A stretch of DNA of 64,000 bases from Gymnogyps californianus (lineage: Eukaryota > Chordata > Aves > Accipitriformes > Cathartidae): positions 3,285,501 through 3,349,500 of the forward strand of contig NC_059476.1 in assembly GCF_018139145.2 (NCBI RefSeq). Reading direction: 5' to 3'. A program made the position numbers and the translations under genes. Under the pieces are notes generated by a model that saw nothing but the letters and a program-made list of their open reading frames with translations, had not been told where the DNA came from and searched no databases. This document shows, in pieces, positions 28,001 through 40,300 of the stretch. Position 1 is the stretch's first letter. Every line of letters begins with the position of its first letter.

Positions 28001-29707
28001 CCACTTCGGTGTTTGCACACTATTGATGGGTAGTCACATACGTAGCTGAAGTTAATTCTGAAAGCGCAGTATAGATCTGACAGGTACTGCTATGACAACC
28101 ATGGAGCAGCACAGCCTACATTTCCCTGGAAGCTCCAAAAATAAACATGTACAAGCTACTCCGGCAACAGTAAAAAGGTACATGTTTACCAGACATATCT
28201 CCCTGATCCTTCTTCCTCCTCTTTGCAAGATTATTTTGTTTTTCACACAGAAAATTCATTAAGATTCTGGACTGGGTTTTCAGGAGGAAACACACCTCCA
28301 CCCACCTGCAAAGCCAATGCAGCACTACTGGGGAGCAGGTAACGCCTGCCAGATTCCCTCCGCAAGGCAAGATATATTTCCTCTGGAAAAAAATACGTAG
28401 GCACAAGAAACCTCATTCTCACTGAGAAGCATCTCATCCCTTTTTCTCTGACTTCAAAAGGCAATATAACCAGGTATTTTATGTAAATGTGGACATTAGA
28501 CACAAAAAATAGAACAGAAAACATCAAATTCATTTTTCATAGGCAGCTCAGCTTCCACTGGAACAGCTGCAGATGAAAGTAGTAGCTACAAATTAATATA
28601 TCATAAGGTCTACCAAAGGAACCGATTGTCTCAAATGCCAAAAGTAAGACCAAAGAGTAAATTATTTTCATTTACAAAAACACAGAGAGGAACTGTTTTC
28701 ATGTTCTGAGTTATGTGTTCAAGAGGAACCTAAGTTTAGCTTGTCAGCTTATGACAAAAGTTAAAAACAATTTCTAAAACATTTTGAATCATTTCAAAAC
28801 ATGATTTAGAAGGGAAAAATGTAAACAATACAAAATCCCTGCCTTTTTGTAAACTACTTTTACAGTGAAAACTCCTCGAGTGCATTTTCCTGCAGGAGAT
28901 GCCTGGAATGAAGAATCTGCCTCCAAAGCGCTCCCCGTCCCTATCCTGAAACACAGGAAAACCTCCTGACTCCTTGCAACTATTAAATACAGCTATCGGA
29001 GTTTATCACAGAGACCTGCGTGACAGAAATACCATAGTGGCTGAAGATCAGGCCTAAATTTCATTATCAAGCATCTGGTGGATTGCTACAAAGCGGCTGT
29101 CACAGTAGCTGTCAACACAGTTGATAAAAACACTTCATTTTAATCCAGTGATATTATGCCTTTACCTTAATAGGAATAACTCTTCCTGAAAATGTGAACA
29201 CATATAAACCTTACAACAGATGTAATTTAAAGGTGCCCAAGTATCTTAAACAGAATTATTAGCAATTTCCAACAGCAATATTTAAAACTACAAGTAGCAT
29301 TTTCTTTTAACGTTGTCTTAGCTCACCCTTATTTTTAGGCACCGTGATCTTGAATACATTTAGTAACCACTTGCCAGGAGTTTACCAGGCTTAAAAATTC
29401 CCGTTGAAAAAGAAAACCCAACAGATGAAAAGCTACATGAATTTAAACTAGACATAATCCTAACGTAGTCCAACATGGAGAAATAGCACTGAGTGACCGA
29501 TAGCCGCTGAAATACTGTGCAGGCAAGTGTTGAAAGAGCAAAAGGCCGCAGATTCCCTGCACGGACCCCTGGGCGGCCGAGCACGGCAGCGGGTCTCAGG
29601 CAAAGCACAGGGCCAGCCTTTACCGAACTGATGCTGCAGACCCGACAGACACGCTGCTACCTGCCACTGCAAACTTCACCTCCAAGTTCCAGCCCAGCAC
29701 GCACCAT

Positions 29708-30085
29708 CCAATACAGAGCGACAGGGCTCAAGACGACTCTAGAGATCATTTAGTCTATTCCCCTTTTCCCTAAATTATAACCGGCATCTTAACAGATGCT
29801 TGTCAAACTGTTTTTAAATACCTCTGCTGCTGGAGCCTTCACAACGCCCCGAGCAATCCACTGCAGTGCTCACTGCTGGAGTATTTCCTCCAGCCTCGAA
29901 CCTGAACGTTTCTTGCTACAGTTTATGACGAATATTTCTTACGCAGTTCAACGTAGCTATGCAAAGGCTATTCCCATCTGCTCTGCTGCAAAGTTTTATC
30001 TATCGGAAGATCATTTCTTCTCTTTCTGCCCTTCTGTCTTCTCTCTTCTTTAGATTTACGCAAAAGCAATGGCCATTTCGAGACA
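29708..30085 (-). mobile_element. Old, degraded CR1 LINE copy
   Basis: Read on the plus strand the copy is in reverse orientation. It has GAGATCATTTAGTCTATTCC near the 3' end, then GATGCTTGTCAAACTGTTTT, a TAAATACCTCTGCTGCTGGAG segment, CCACTGCAGTGCTCACTGC, TTGCTACAGTTTATGACGAA and CTTCTCTCTTCTTTAGATTT. This is the known order of an ancient CR1 read backwards. Divergence is high, so the limits are approximate. Chance ORFs in both directions here come from the repeat. Confidence 0.75.
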
Positions 30086-33000
30086 ATATATGGATAAAGA
30101 CTTAATAATTAAATACCATTTGGATATTCTTTTCTATCAACCACCCCTAAAAGTACTGTGCTGGCAGGTATTGGCCTTTTAGGCATTCTGCTTTTTGGTT
30201 TAAGCACAGCCTCTTGCTCTTCTCCTAGAAGTAGCTGTTTCAAATGTACATGCTATGGTCTATTATTCATCTCTGTCACCCTGTCATCAATGTTTTTTTC
30301 CATCTCTGTTGCTTGGATATTGTTGTTTACTGGAAAACAGCAGCTGATTTGGACCAAAATTTGACAGTGAGAGGAAAAGCCATAGCATCAGTTTGAATAT
30401 TCTTTTCTTTTACCCCCTCTGACAACTTAACGTTGCACAGCACCTGACGAACCCACACTGCAACTACCGTGTCGTGCCACGTCTGATCAGCAGTCGGCAA
30501 ACCAATGCCGCCTTGAACACACTGGTGGCAAACCAAAGGATTACATGAAATCGGTGACATTCAAAACCTTGGACTCTTAATTAACAAATTGCTTTGCTAA
30601 AACAACAGACGCTGATTTTAATTAAATTAGAGGAGTCAGTAAATAGAGTATTAAGTGGCACATCTAAGAACAAAAAAGTAACAATTATCTCATTAGATAT
30701 GAAGATTTTTGTGTTCATTTCAGCACAACAGGTGGCAACACAGCGTGACTAGCCGTGTTATTGAAACAAAGGCATGCTGAGCATGGGAAGTAATCCTGTG
30801 CATGGCACAGCATACTGCGGGGATAGGCGAGAGAGTACCCTGAAGTTTTGATGCACTATACCAAACGCATGTGCAAAGTATAGAGAACGAGAGTAATTTC
30901 TGGGACTATTAATGAGTGTGCGTATATTTATGTATATAGGAATCCTACAGTGTAGTACTAAATTTTAACTAAACATGTATTCGCAAATATTCCCTGTAAT
31001 ACAGTCGTTCACAGGCATTTCTCCGTTTCCCCTCTTCCCCCGCAGCTACAACTCTATCTCAGCCAGAATATTTTTATCCACTGTTAACTATCTGGAAGCA
31101 AACCATCGCATGGAGAGGAGCTGCCTGGGCTGTCTCTGCCATGAAGATGAAGAGATACCTCCTACGGAACTGGTCCCACCTCCCTTACGACAGCGGTACC
31201 ACCAGCGCTTTGGGAGGTCTCTCCGCTGCACGCGGAGGGGGCTTAGAGGTCTAACTTCCAGCTAGGTTTTTTTTTTTTTCCTTTGTTTCACACTACCAGA
31301 TATATTTCATGCAGAGAAACAAATGAGCTCACAAACATTCTGGATATAGTTAAAAATTAGCTCGCTCAATTTGGCTCATGGCACAGAAATACTTGATCTG
31401 CAGAAAGAAGTGCTTTGCAAGAGTGACACAAAATGGCATGCTCCGAGTTATTTCTATTGAGAGGATGTGGTAGCTGTAAAAGATAGAATTTGTTCTTAAT
31501 TTTTTCCTAGTTTTCTTCAATAAAAGTTTATAGGGGTGAAAATAAATGGACCAGATGGACAGAAAGGTATTTTACAATGCAGCTTTCTGTTTTTGGAAAC
31601 CACATTAACTTCAACAGGAAAAATGAAAAGCACTCAAATCAATTCAGAAGCATTTACAAACAAGCTCGTGTAATGAAAATGAACTTGTAAATTAGAGATG
31701 AACAACCCCCTTTAGCACTTCTGCAGATATTCATCAACACCAGAAAGACTTGAAAACCATTTTTGTTTTTAACTTTAAATACTACTCAGATATTCTATGG
31801 GTACTGAGGTTATTCAGTAAGAATCAAAGATCTTAACAACACATTCCATTTCTGCTTCTTCAGGACTTAGTGTTCAGCATGGGAAAAAGACGAGACTATT
31901 TTAAGGTTCAGAAAATCAAAGCCCCTACCCTAACTGCGGATCTCTACATTACACTGTATTACTCCAAATTTTCAGAGTGAGGAACTGCCTGGTAAGAATA
32001 CCTTTGTGCTTTAAAGAAAAAACAGTGGGGAGGGAAAGGCTCTTTCTATACTTTTGCTCTTTCATTTCTATGACCATAATTCCACTGTTTAAAAAAAAAT
32101 CGAGGTCAAATCCCCACCCGAATGAACACTGAGAGGTCATTTGGCAGTATCGTGAAGATAATGTAAGGAATACTCATCTTCTTTACATCTGGGGGAAGAG
32201 TCATCGCAATATTGTTCACACCACAGTAACTGCTGAGTGACTGGTTAACTGGCATTAATAGCTCCACACACAGACCTTCCCAATCATATTTCAATCTCTT
32301 AAAAAATTCCACAAAGCACAGAGGTGTTCTCCTGTTCGGAAGGATGCCAGGTAACATACGCTGTGAGGGTTTCCAAAGCACCTGCAACACGACTCTTGAG
32401 ACAGTTGGAGTTCTTGAACCAAAACCACTTTCAAAATTAAAGAAAAAAAGAAACCCAAGGGGCTTTAGATGTTCCTCATCAGCTAATCTCAAAGGGCTCT
32501 TCATTTAAAATAGCAGGTGCTTTGCAAGCTGCAGCCACGCAGAAGTGTGCATCCATAACTAATGGGTGTAACTCAAAAGATGGCTGAATCTCCTAACTCC
32601 TATTTATTAAGAATGGATTTTATTAGGCAGTGAAGGAGACTTCAGAAGCCAAGATTAAAGTTATGGTGCATTTTTATAAGAGAGTAGGAACTGTGGTTCA
32701 GGATTTTATGTAAGTAAACACTGACAACTTTATAGCCATGGTAGCTACCAGTAAACACAGAAGAGATTTCTCCAGGCAACTAGTAAATATAATGTTTTTC
32801 CCTTATACTTTCATCACAGTACACATAAAAGCATTTGACACACTTAATAAATGTCACAAACATAAAATATTGCACAAAGGAATGCTAAATAATGACAAAG
32901 CTGCAATTATTGACCAAAAAAAAATGAGGATTAGAAATATTTGCAGCCTGTCTCTTCATTACCGGGCTGATGGAATCTGGATTTAAAATGCCCTTTCAAT

Positions 33001-33424
33001 TCTTTCTTGTTAATACCACTGAAAATATTCCAGAACATACAACTCCACGTCAGCATACGATAACCACTAGTTTTTGAGGTCATATGCAAAACATATCATT
33101 TATCCCCAAAGGAATAAATTTCATTATTATAAGACATGTATAGATCCCTACTGCATCTGCAGTTTGTTCCACAATTTTGGTTCTCAGAATGATGCCACCC
33201 TTAATTTACGGTGGACTCCAAGTGCCCCAAAACAGGCCACTAAAACACTGCCCTGCAATCTCCAAAGCCAATTTTTAACAAATTATTTGCATCACAGAAG
33301 GAAAAAAAAATACCAAAACCCACCCTAGCTGCTGCATTGTGTTTTACTGTTTCCAAGCAACACTGTTGTTTCAGATCAAACATGAAACAGCCATCTCGGA
33401 AAGCTACAGTGCTTCTTCCTCTAT

Positions 33425-33430
33425 ACTTAC
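33425..33430 (-). other. DOCK1: 5' splice site of the downstream DOCK1 exon
   Basis: GTAAGT on the minus strand follows CAGAATAA. Using this GT leaves a phase-2 end (AA of a Lys codon), which agrees with the conserved Lys at this junction in the family. Confidence 0.92.
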
Positions 33431-33525
33431 TTATTCTGCATCATGTTCATTATAACCCAGTCGAAGGGATAGACATTCTTCCCAATGAGATTCTTGAACA
33501 TGATGAATGTTTCCATCAGAAAATC
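33431..33525 (-). CDS. DOCK1: DOCK1 internal coding exon (31 codons plus 2 nt, phase 0-2)
   Basis: This is the next exon of the same gene on the minus strand. It encodes [20 protein letters not shown], then [11 protein letters not shown] and the first two bases of a Lys codon. It is preceded by the pyrimidine tract TTTTCTCTTCTTTTAG and followed by GTAAGTATAG. The split Lys codon is completed by the G of the next exon, as in the family, where ..QNK is followed by VFLRAIN. It codes for part of the helical scaffold between DHR-1 and DHR-2. The 95-nt length is not a multiple of three, so skipping this exon would shift the frame. [11 protein letters not shown] favours DOCK1; as I recall, DOCK5 has NVYAKDWMVMN and DOCK2 has NVYPGDWMAMS. 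The MM before QNK differs from the MV that I recall in mammals. No stop, frameshift or splice defect is seen, so this is a live gene segment, not a pseudogene. Confidence 0.94.
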
Positions 33526-33541
33526 CTAAAAGAAGAGAAAA
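33526..33541 (-). other. DOCK1: 3' splice site of the downstream DOCK1 exon
   Basis: An almost pure pyrimidine tract (TTTTCTCTTCTTTTAG on the minus strand) sits directly before GATTTTCTG. It gives a strong acceptor with AG at 33526-33527. Confidence 0.92.
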
Positions 33542-34938
33542 TATTTGGAAAAGATCACTCTTCTAGATCAAAAAAATACAAGTGATAGTGTCAGTTATTA
33601 ATGACTAGATTCAAAAGGTGTCTTACTGTTCCGCTTCATAAAAAAGCCATTATTCATATACAACATACATAAATTCTACTAAGGCATATTTATCTATGAC
33701 GTACATAAATCCTACAATAATTCTGTTTAAACTTTTCAGAAATGATAACAATAGTAATCCTACATCGTAAACAGCCCATGGTATTACCCAGGAACAAGCA
33801 GTGGTTTGCCAGTTACCCAAAGGCAGTTTCTGCTGAAAAAAAAAAATTTCTTTTCTATACCATAGACAAAGTCTCACGGTCCCTTCTTGTGCAGTGTGTA
33901 TTGCAGCATACGCGTCGTGACACATGCCTGGCGTATGTCGGAAAGCTGTTAAAAGCATACTGGTACATGGAAAGAGAAAAAACCTAAGATATTAATTTTA
34001 ATCTTACGATTACACTAAAAATACTCCCTGGAGTCAGTTGATGAGTTTTCCCTCCCTTTGTGAATATCCTCCTAAAATCTTCTCTTGCCTGAAAACAAGA
34101 TGATCTATCTATTAAAAAAATATATGCTCTAGCTCAAAACTGGATTCAGGTAAGCGTGGTGGTGCACATCATCCCAACCTGGGGTAGGACAGCAATGGTT
34201 TGGCCACCCTGAAACTAGGAGAGACTCTCTCCCTAAAGGGAGTAGCAGTAATTGCTTCTGCAAGTGAAAACCTGACCCAGAACAAAGTTAATTTAGTAGC
34301 ACAGACCAATTTATTTCTACACAGATATAAACAAATATCTCTTTGGAACAGAAACCTCGTGTCCTTTACAATGTAAATCATCTTCTACAATTTGGGAATC
34401 TATAATCGCTACCTAACAATTTGGGTAACATCAGATGCTTGGAGAAAGGTAAAGGGGGAAAAAAGAACCTAATGCAAAAAGTCCTTGATCCACTTCATGC
34501 AGAGATAAAAATGAACTTTTATTCCAAGGTTAGAATACTTTTCCTTTGCTACAGCTTCTCAGTAATGGTATTTATCTCATCTATCTTTAAAATGTCAAAT
34601 GCCTTCAAAAAACCCCCAAAATGTTATATTCACTGGACTTTTAACTAAGGCTGTTTTTTATGTAACCTTTTCAGTAAGAAAGAAATACAAAGTTACTGCT
34701 CTCATAAGTATTTCTTCATGTGTGAGAGCCAGTCTCTTCGTTGCATTTTATCTTTTGATTTGTTGTTCTGTTAAGATGTTTTTCCTGGCTCAGAAATTCA
34801 CAGTCGGTGGGAAGCAGGGAGCTGCAGAGATCCCGAGGACACAACATCGAGATCACGAAGCAACGTGAATTTCCAGGCTACTCAGCTCTGCCGTGTGCAC
34901 GGCACAGGGGTTCCTTTGGGATGCTCTGCATCCCAGCT

Positions 34939-34960
34939 CCTGGTACCCAAAGGTACCAGG
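34939..34960. repeat. Perfect 9-bp hairpin with CAAA loop
   Basis: CCTGGTACC, loop CAAA, GGTACCAGG. It lies within the complete DOCK1 intron. The arms are too short for a microRNA precursor. Confidence 0.85.
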
Positions 34961-35944
34961 CCAAAGAGGGCCAAGAGAGCATCAGCAGCCACGACAGACA
35001 CATTTTAACCAAAAAAATGTATACTACTAGTAAAATAACTCCTCTGTTATTCTACCAAAATCACTCCCAGCAACACAACATCAGTAAAGATGTTTTGACA
35101 TTAACAGGATTGAGACAAAATTTGGAACTGCTCGTGGTTAATGAGATGTTACTGTTGCGTAAGGCAAAATTCATCCCGGACACACACTCCACTAGCTCAG
35201 TAAAATGTGTCTTCATTCAAGAGATCAAACTGCATACTTTACTGCTCATTTTTCGTGTATTTTGGTGAAAGAGTTACATAATTTCTAATAATCACGTTGC
35301 ATATTTTGCTGCCCAAGCACTGCACAGTACTTCATTAGAACGCGTGCTTTTTTATAGCTGCAGCTATCGGGTGATTTTCTTCCTGATGCTGCTGCACAGC
35401 TCAGTAATTGAAATGTTAGTGGAAGCGGCACCATGGGAAGGGTCATCACCTATCCGAGAGGGCAGATTTGAGCTCACTGGGCTTTTCTTCCCCCTTAATA
35501 TTTTATGAATACAGATATACACTTTCCTGATTTCTTGTAGCAAACTCTGCCTTACACTTCATTTGTCACCAGTTTCAGCTGTTGAGCCTCTGCACACTTT
35601 GCTGATCAAGCTGCATGTGGCGGTGGATGAATTTTCATATACTTTCTTGATGATTCACATTCGTTACTGACCCTGGAGGTTGTGCCACAATGCTACTTTG
35701 CTGATTCAGCTCTACATTTTAATCTACTGATGTTTACATTTTAATAAACCTACTTCAACACAGGTACTCTCAATAATGCTCTACAACAACTAAGCTAATT
35801 ATTGATCAAATAAAAAGCTTCTGATGCTTACTTGTATTTTATGTATTTGTAATATTGCTCTCTTTTCCATTTTATCTTTCTTACAGAAAAGCAAATGGTT
35901 TATATGAATTAACCTCATATTATGAGCAAAACCCAGCTTTTTTT

Positions 35945-35967
35945 GGGGGGGGTGGGAGTGGAGAGGG
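35945..35967 (+). other. G-rich tract with borderline quadruplex potential
   Basis: A run of eight G is followed by TGGGAGTGGAGAGGG on the plus strand. Three G-tracts can be drawn with short loops, but the last loop is 8 nt, so it narrowly misses the usual quadruplex pattern. The DOCK1 transcript would carry the C-rich complement. Confidence 0.5.
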
Positions 35968-38900
35968 AAGCTATCAGTTCATGCTGTGTTGCTGTAGAGC
36001 CTGCTTATTTTCAGTATACCCAGAAGCAGAACAAATTGTTCTGAACATTAAAAAATGAGAAAAACCTGTACTAAAGGAGCAAGGGCTGCAACTCTTGATC
36101 TCTCTCCAACTACAAATACAAATCCTATTTAATATCCCAAGGAAGGAGAATTCACAATAGATAGGACCCCTTCACAATTCCCATCCAATTACCGAAAGAA
36201 AACAGAGCAAGCTCAGCCCTGTAACTGGGTAGATGGTGACTGAGGAGGCTCAGACAATTCCATCTCCCCCGGAGTGCTGAGCATCACACCGCCATACACC
36301 TGTATCACTATTTATATTTTTCACAACCTGATTTCAAAGATGTTCTTCAATAAATTCTCAAACTTAATAAAAATAACTAGCTAAAACATGTAGGAACTCG
36401 ATATGAAACAACTTTAGGCTAAGTTGACGAAAATTTCAGCTTTGCTGAGTCCTGAGGTGCAGCAGTCAGAAGTCAAATACGCTCAGGTACAGCTTTTCAG
36501 GACAACAGCTTAACCTCTGCTGAGCTGCTCTACGAGGCTGACTCTGGAAAGTCCACTCTCCACCATCGTGGATGGCTCTGGGTGGGCTGGCTCTGCCGGG
36601 TCCCACCACCACGGGGCATCCCCCACGACTCTCGCGTCACATCCCGCTAAGAAAAGTCTGCTGAAGCCATACAATCGCCCGCTCACATCAACGGTTAGTC
36701 AAAGCTTGTCATGAAAGGACGTACAATACTCACCAATGCACATAATCACATTAAACCCCGACGTCTAGGAGTGCAAAGTATTAAGGGGGGAGAAGAAAAT
36801 GGAGGTGCAGAAAATTGTAATCTAAAACACTTTATGGAGTTTGTCTTTCTACATACTTCACTGACTCCAGGACATTGTCTTGAATGCCTTTAGGGAGGAA
36901 TACTTCTGAGGTATTCCACATGGCAAAACATTAACATATATTTTTTTGTCAACTAATAGCCCATATGTCTCAACTGAATATAAATTTTACCAAGTAAAAA
37001 GGGGAGAGAGATCAGTCAGTCCCAGAAATAACTTCACTGATCCTGGATGATGTTTCATCTCAGGATGATAGTAGGCTTGACAGTAAGAAATTCCTCTTTG
37101 AACAGAAATACCTTAATGAACCTAAACAATATATTCTGCAGAGAGATACAAGACTGGTTTTATTGCATTCCACCTCATCTTTTCTAAGATTTTTGAGGGC
37201 AAATAAAACCGTTATAATAATCTAAAACTGACACCTACATAACATAGGCCATAAAGTTTCCTCTAGCAGTTCCAACACAGGGCTTATAACTTCTGGTTGA
37301 GCAAGAGCACATGCTGAAGAAAGATTTAAGGGTCTTCAATGGTGAAGAAGCAACCACAGCTTCACTTAACTTCTCCCTTTTTCTTGTAATTTTTTTTTCA
37401 AGAAAAACCTATTCATTTCTGTTTGAATCTAGTTTCAGTTCTAAATCGTTGCTTCTTTATGCCTTTGCGATTAAACTGAAAACCCTGTAATAGGAGATGC
37501 AGTTATCACCTCCATATGTAGGGAAACCGACTTTAAATGAAAACACTTCGGGATCGAAGCTCTAATAGGCGAGTCAAACCGCACTGGCTCAAAAAATTGT
37601 CGGACTAAAAAGAAATGGAAAAAGCATGAAAAGTTAAATGAAGAAGTAGGGAAAGGGTATTTTTCCATCCAAGCCATACAGTACCAAGCACTATATACGT
37701 ACAGTACAGTTCAGTAGCATCCCACCACTGAAGACAGAAGAAAACAAAAGCTCTAAGAGAGGAACATGGGCAAATGTGAACCATAGCACCGGTAAGGGTA
37801 AAGGAGGCAATGCTCCTGGCAGAGCTTCACGGGGTATCAATTCTGATGGTGAAACATAAAATAGTGAACAAGACGTGGATTTCAAAGTAACAATGAAATC
37901 TCATCTATGAAGAAATACTTATGAGAACAGTTAACGCCTCACTTTGGTTGTCACTGAAAAGGTTATGTAAGCTTTTCTCTTAAACAGAGAAACTGGGTTG
38001 TATCTTCATCCTTTTGTCCTAAATGATAACTCAACCAGTTTTATTTGTGTTTAAAAAAAAAAAAAAAGAAAAATTAGTTTATTCACTGTAGTTTCCTTTT
38101 ATTACAGGATTAACAATATTCTGCCATTATACCTTCACACCTTCATTTATATTATTTATACTTCAAAGTCAGTTTAAGGTAGCATTTTCTACCATTAACA
38201 TATTACCCATTTAACGTTTTACCAGCTTACTGGTACTGGTACTCCAGTTTCCATTAACATACGTTATCATTTAATCAACAACAATATTAAAACATTGAAA
38301 AGGTACATTTTAATTAAAGATCTAAAACGTATTACAGCAACTGATCAAGTTTGGATTAGCATATCTCCTAATACACACGACAGTCAAGTGGCATAACAGT
38401 GGAAAACAAGTAGTCAGATAGTACACATGCTAATGGAAAACAGGATTTTAACAGTATAGAACAATCTCAGCTACACAACCCAAGAACACACGGAAAGGGA
38501 CGAATATACAGAGTCAAGACAAAAGAAAGAAGTGATTCTTCATGTATCCCAGTGCGCTGCATGCACATAAATCAAACTCTTAAAACAAGCGATTACAAAT
38601 AGACCACTTGCCAAATTTCAAATACATAATTACTCCCTTGTTTTCACCAAGAAAGATCTGACCTACAGAACCACCTTTCAGACAATTTAGACCAAAAAAG
38701 TGAGACTTGAAAATAAACACTTTTATTGCCATTAGAATAATCACAGATTTCCTAACCAGTATTTTTCTCTCTGCATTTTTTCATTACATGTTTTAAATGC
38801 TAACTGCTTTTACCTTTTTCTATGTAAAACCCTGTAATCAGTTTGCCTTTTCCAAAGCCAAATGGTTTGAACCACTTTAAAAGTACAGAAATATTTGGCT

Positions 38901-40167
38901 TGATTAACCTTAACACTCGTGTCTTTTCTGTATGCTAAAATCATTATTTTTCTAGCTGCATCTAGCTTGGGAATGTTTCATTATTAGTGGAAAACCAAGT
39001 CACTATCCATGTAAGTGCTCCAAGATCCCGAAGCAGACTAACTGGGAAGCAACCCTTTCAATATAGTGAAGCCCATCTGCAGTTCTTTGCAGTTGGACTT
39101 CGTCTTCACTCTCTTGAATCAGCGGCTTTGTACTTTAGTAATGCCAGATCAGGTACAGATAGACTGAGCAGCAGGGGCTCCAGCACCTTACCTGAAAACT
39201 GGCACGGGGCAAAGAGCTCAAATTCTTGCAGAATATAAGCAGAAGAACAAAAATTAAAGACGTAAAGAAAAACGAGAAAGTCCAAACATAAAGAAATTAC
39301 ACAAAGAAAAGACCCTGGGTTTTGTTACGTTGGGTTTGGAAGGAAGAAGGGAACGGAAATAAAGGCTACCCCTGAAGATTAAAATACAGGCGAAAGCTGC
39401 CTAAAACACCTAACAGAATCCCCAGCACCGGAGTGGGTAATGTAATACAGCTCATCAGGCTTCAGGTCATCCGCTAATTGATGGATCTCAGCCAACAAGT
39501 TTGGTAGCTACTTTGCAGCATGCACTTGCCATATGGCAATGATAGTTTCAGGTCATTAGAGAGTTATCTCCTTAGCTATAAACTCCCTTCTATCATGCTC
39601 TAATTAAGTTGTGTTGTTGGCTTAGTTAGGCTACCGAACGACTCTGAGAAGACAAATTTCAATTATTATTGCTTATTTAACAACTAAGGGCATCTTTAAG
39701 GTTAAAATGTTTTGTATAAAATTTAAAGCGAGCGGATCTGTAAGTAAAAGCTATTTAAACAAATGAAATCGGGACATCTGGAAGATTTAACACTGGAAGT
39801 TCCTTTCCTCAAGAAAGCTTTTTTTTTCCCCTTCTCTCCTTAAGCAAAACAGATTTTTAGTAATGGCTCCGCACTACTATTTCCTAATGCTTTCGTTTAA
39901 TTGCCTTAAATCCACTGTCTCAGTGTTTGCTTTTTAAAATACTGAACAGCTCCAGAGATGAGCTGTATTCCTGTGTGTGGCAGCAAGGTTAATTTTGTCC
40001 TTTGCAAATTCAGAAAATGTGTAAGTCATAGCGCTTATTAATTATTTTTATATTAAAACTGTAACGTCAAATGCATTTTGTTTCCATTTCATATGCATAT
40101 TTAACAAACTAACAGGAAAAAACCAAACACAAGCTAAACTGTCTTATGGATAGATAAAACATGTTGA

Positions 40168-40173
40168 ACTTAC
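40168..40173 (-). other. DOCK1: 5' splice site of the upstream DOCK1 exon
   Basis: GTAAGT on the minus strand follows the exon end GATGTTGTG. It matches the U1 consensus at all six intronic positions and leaves the reading frame at phase 0. Confidence 0.92.
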
Positions 40174-40275
40174 CACAACATCTGACCTCATCTTTCCAAA
40201 AGTCTTGATTAAATGAGCGTAGTGATAGTCCTCCATTTGCCTTAAAATGGCAGTCATGCATGCAACAAAACTCCC
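40174..40275 (-). CDS. DOCK1: DOCK1 internal coding exon (34 codons, phase 0-0)
   Basis: Read on the minus strand, this 102-nt block is open and encodes a peptide beginning GSFVACMTAILRQMEDYHYA and ending in TFGKMRSDVV. I recognise it as DOCK1 (Dock180), which works with ELMO as a Rac GEF in engulfment, cell migration and myoblast fusion. The segment belongs to the helical repeat region between the lipid-binding DHR-1 and catalytic DHR-2 domains, so no catalytic residue is expected. The exon follows a T-rich tract ending GATAG and is followed by GTAAGTTC. It starts and ends on codon boundaries, so skipping it would keep the frame. It joins directly to the exon at 33431-33525 (V-V then D-F-L). 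DOCK5 and DOCK2 differ strongly here as I remember them: DOCK5 has QQMDDSHYSHYISTF in place of this exon's core. The paralogue call rests on memory, not a search. Confidence 0.94.
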
Positions 40276-40300
40276 CTATCAAAAACACAAGTACAAAAAA
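40276..40300 (-). other. DOCK1: 3' splice site of the upstream DOCK1 exon
   Basis: On the minus strand a T-rich tract (TTTTTTTGTACTTGTGTTTT) leads into GATAG, and the exon begins at GGGAGT. The AG is at 40276-40277. This is a good acceptor and fixes the 5' edge of the exon at 40275. Confidence 0.9.

Larger units (their letters stand above)
1..33430 (-). other. DOCK1: Partial DOCK1 intron, 3' part beyond the window (>33 kb)
   Basis: No further DOCK1 exon was found here. I looked on the minus strand for the conserved continuation (VFLRAIN, LWNNYFHLAVAF, RDMWYNLG, FFDMMQCEF) and saw none, so the next exon appears to lie to the left of the window. The interval holds the nested CR1/LTR at 12175-12945, an old CR1 at 29708-30085, a doubtful CR1 tail at 16932-17010, several homopolymers, small inverted repeats and a CpG-dense patch near 14228-14332. 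The rest (about 1-12174, 12946-16931, 17011-29707 and 30086-33430) is unique A+T-rich sequence in which I see no gene. Confidence 0.8.
33526..40173 (-). other. DOCK1: Complete DOCK1 intron (6,648 bp)
   Basis: This is the whole intron between the two recognised exons. It is A+T-rich and unique in appearance, and I recognise no LINE, LTR or SINE body. It contains a G-rich run at 35945-35967, a perfect 9-bp hairpin at 34939-34960, a 15-A run at 38053-38067 and the longest chance ORF of the window (34807-35268, plus strand, 153 codons). That ORF has no recognisable domain and I do not call it a gene. Confidence 0.9.

Noticed and set aside
32106..32504. 132-codon minus-strand ORF just downstream of a DOCK1 exon
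   Set aside because: Does not continue DOCK1 (no VFLRAIN or LWNNYFHL) and shows no known domain. Treated as chance.
33337..33585. 82-codon plus-strand ORF across the DOCK1 exon
   Set aside because: It is the antisense shadow of the true minus-strand exon at 33431-33525.
34807..35268. Longest ORF of the window, 153 codons on the plus strand
   Set aside because: Low-complexity, mixed composition with no recognisable domain, opposite to DOCK1 and inside its intron. No splice or promoter context was seen; this length is expected by chance in 64 kb.
35945..35967. G-quadruplex promoter element
   Set aside because: The last loop is too long for the standard pattern and no promoter is nearby. Kept only as a G-rich tract.
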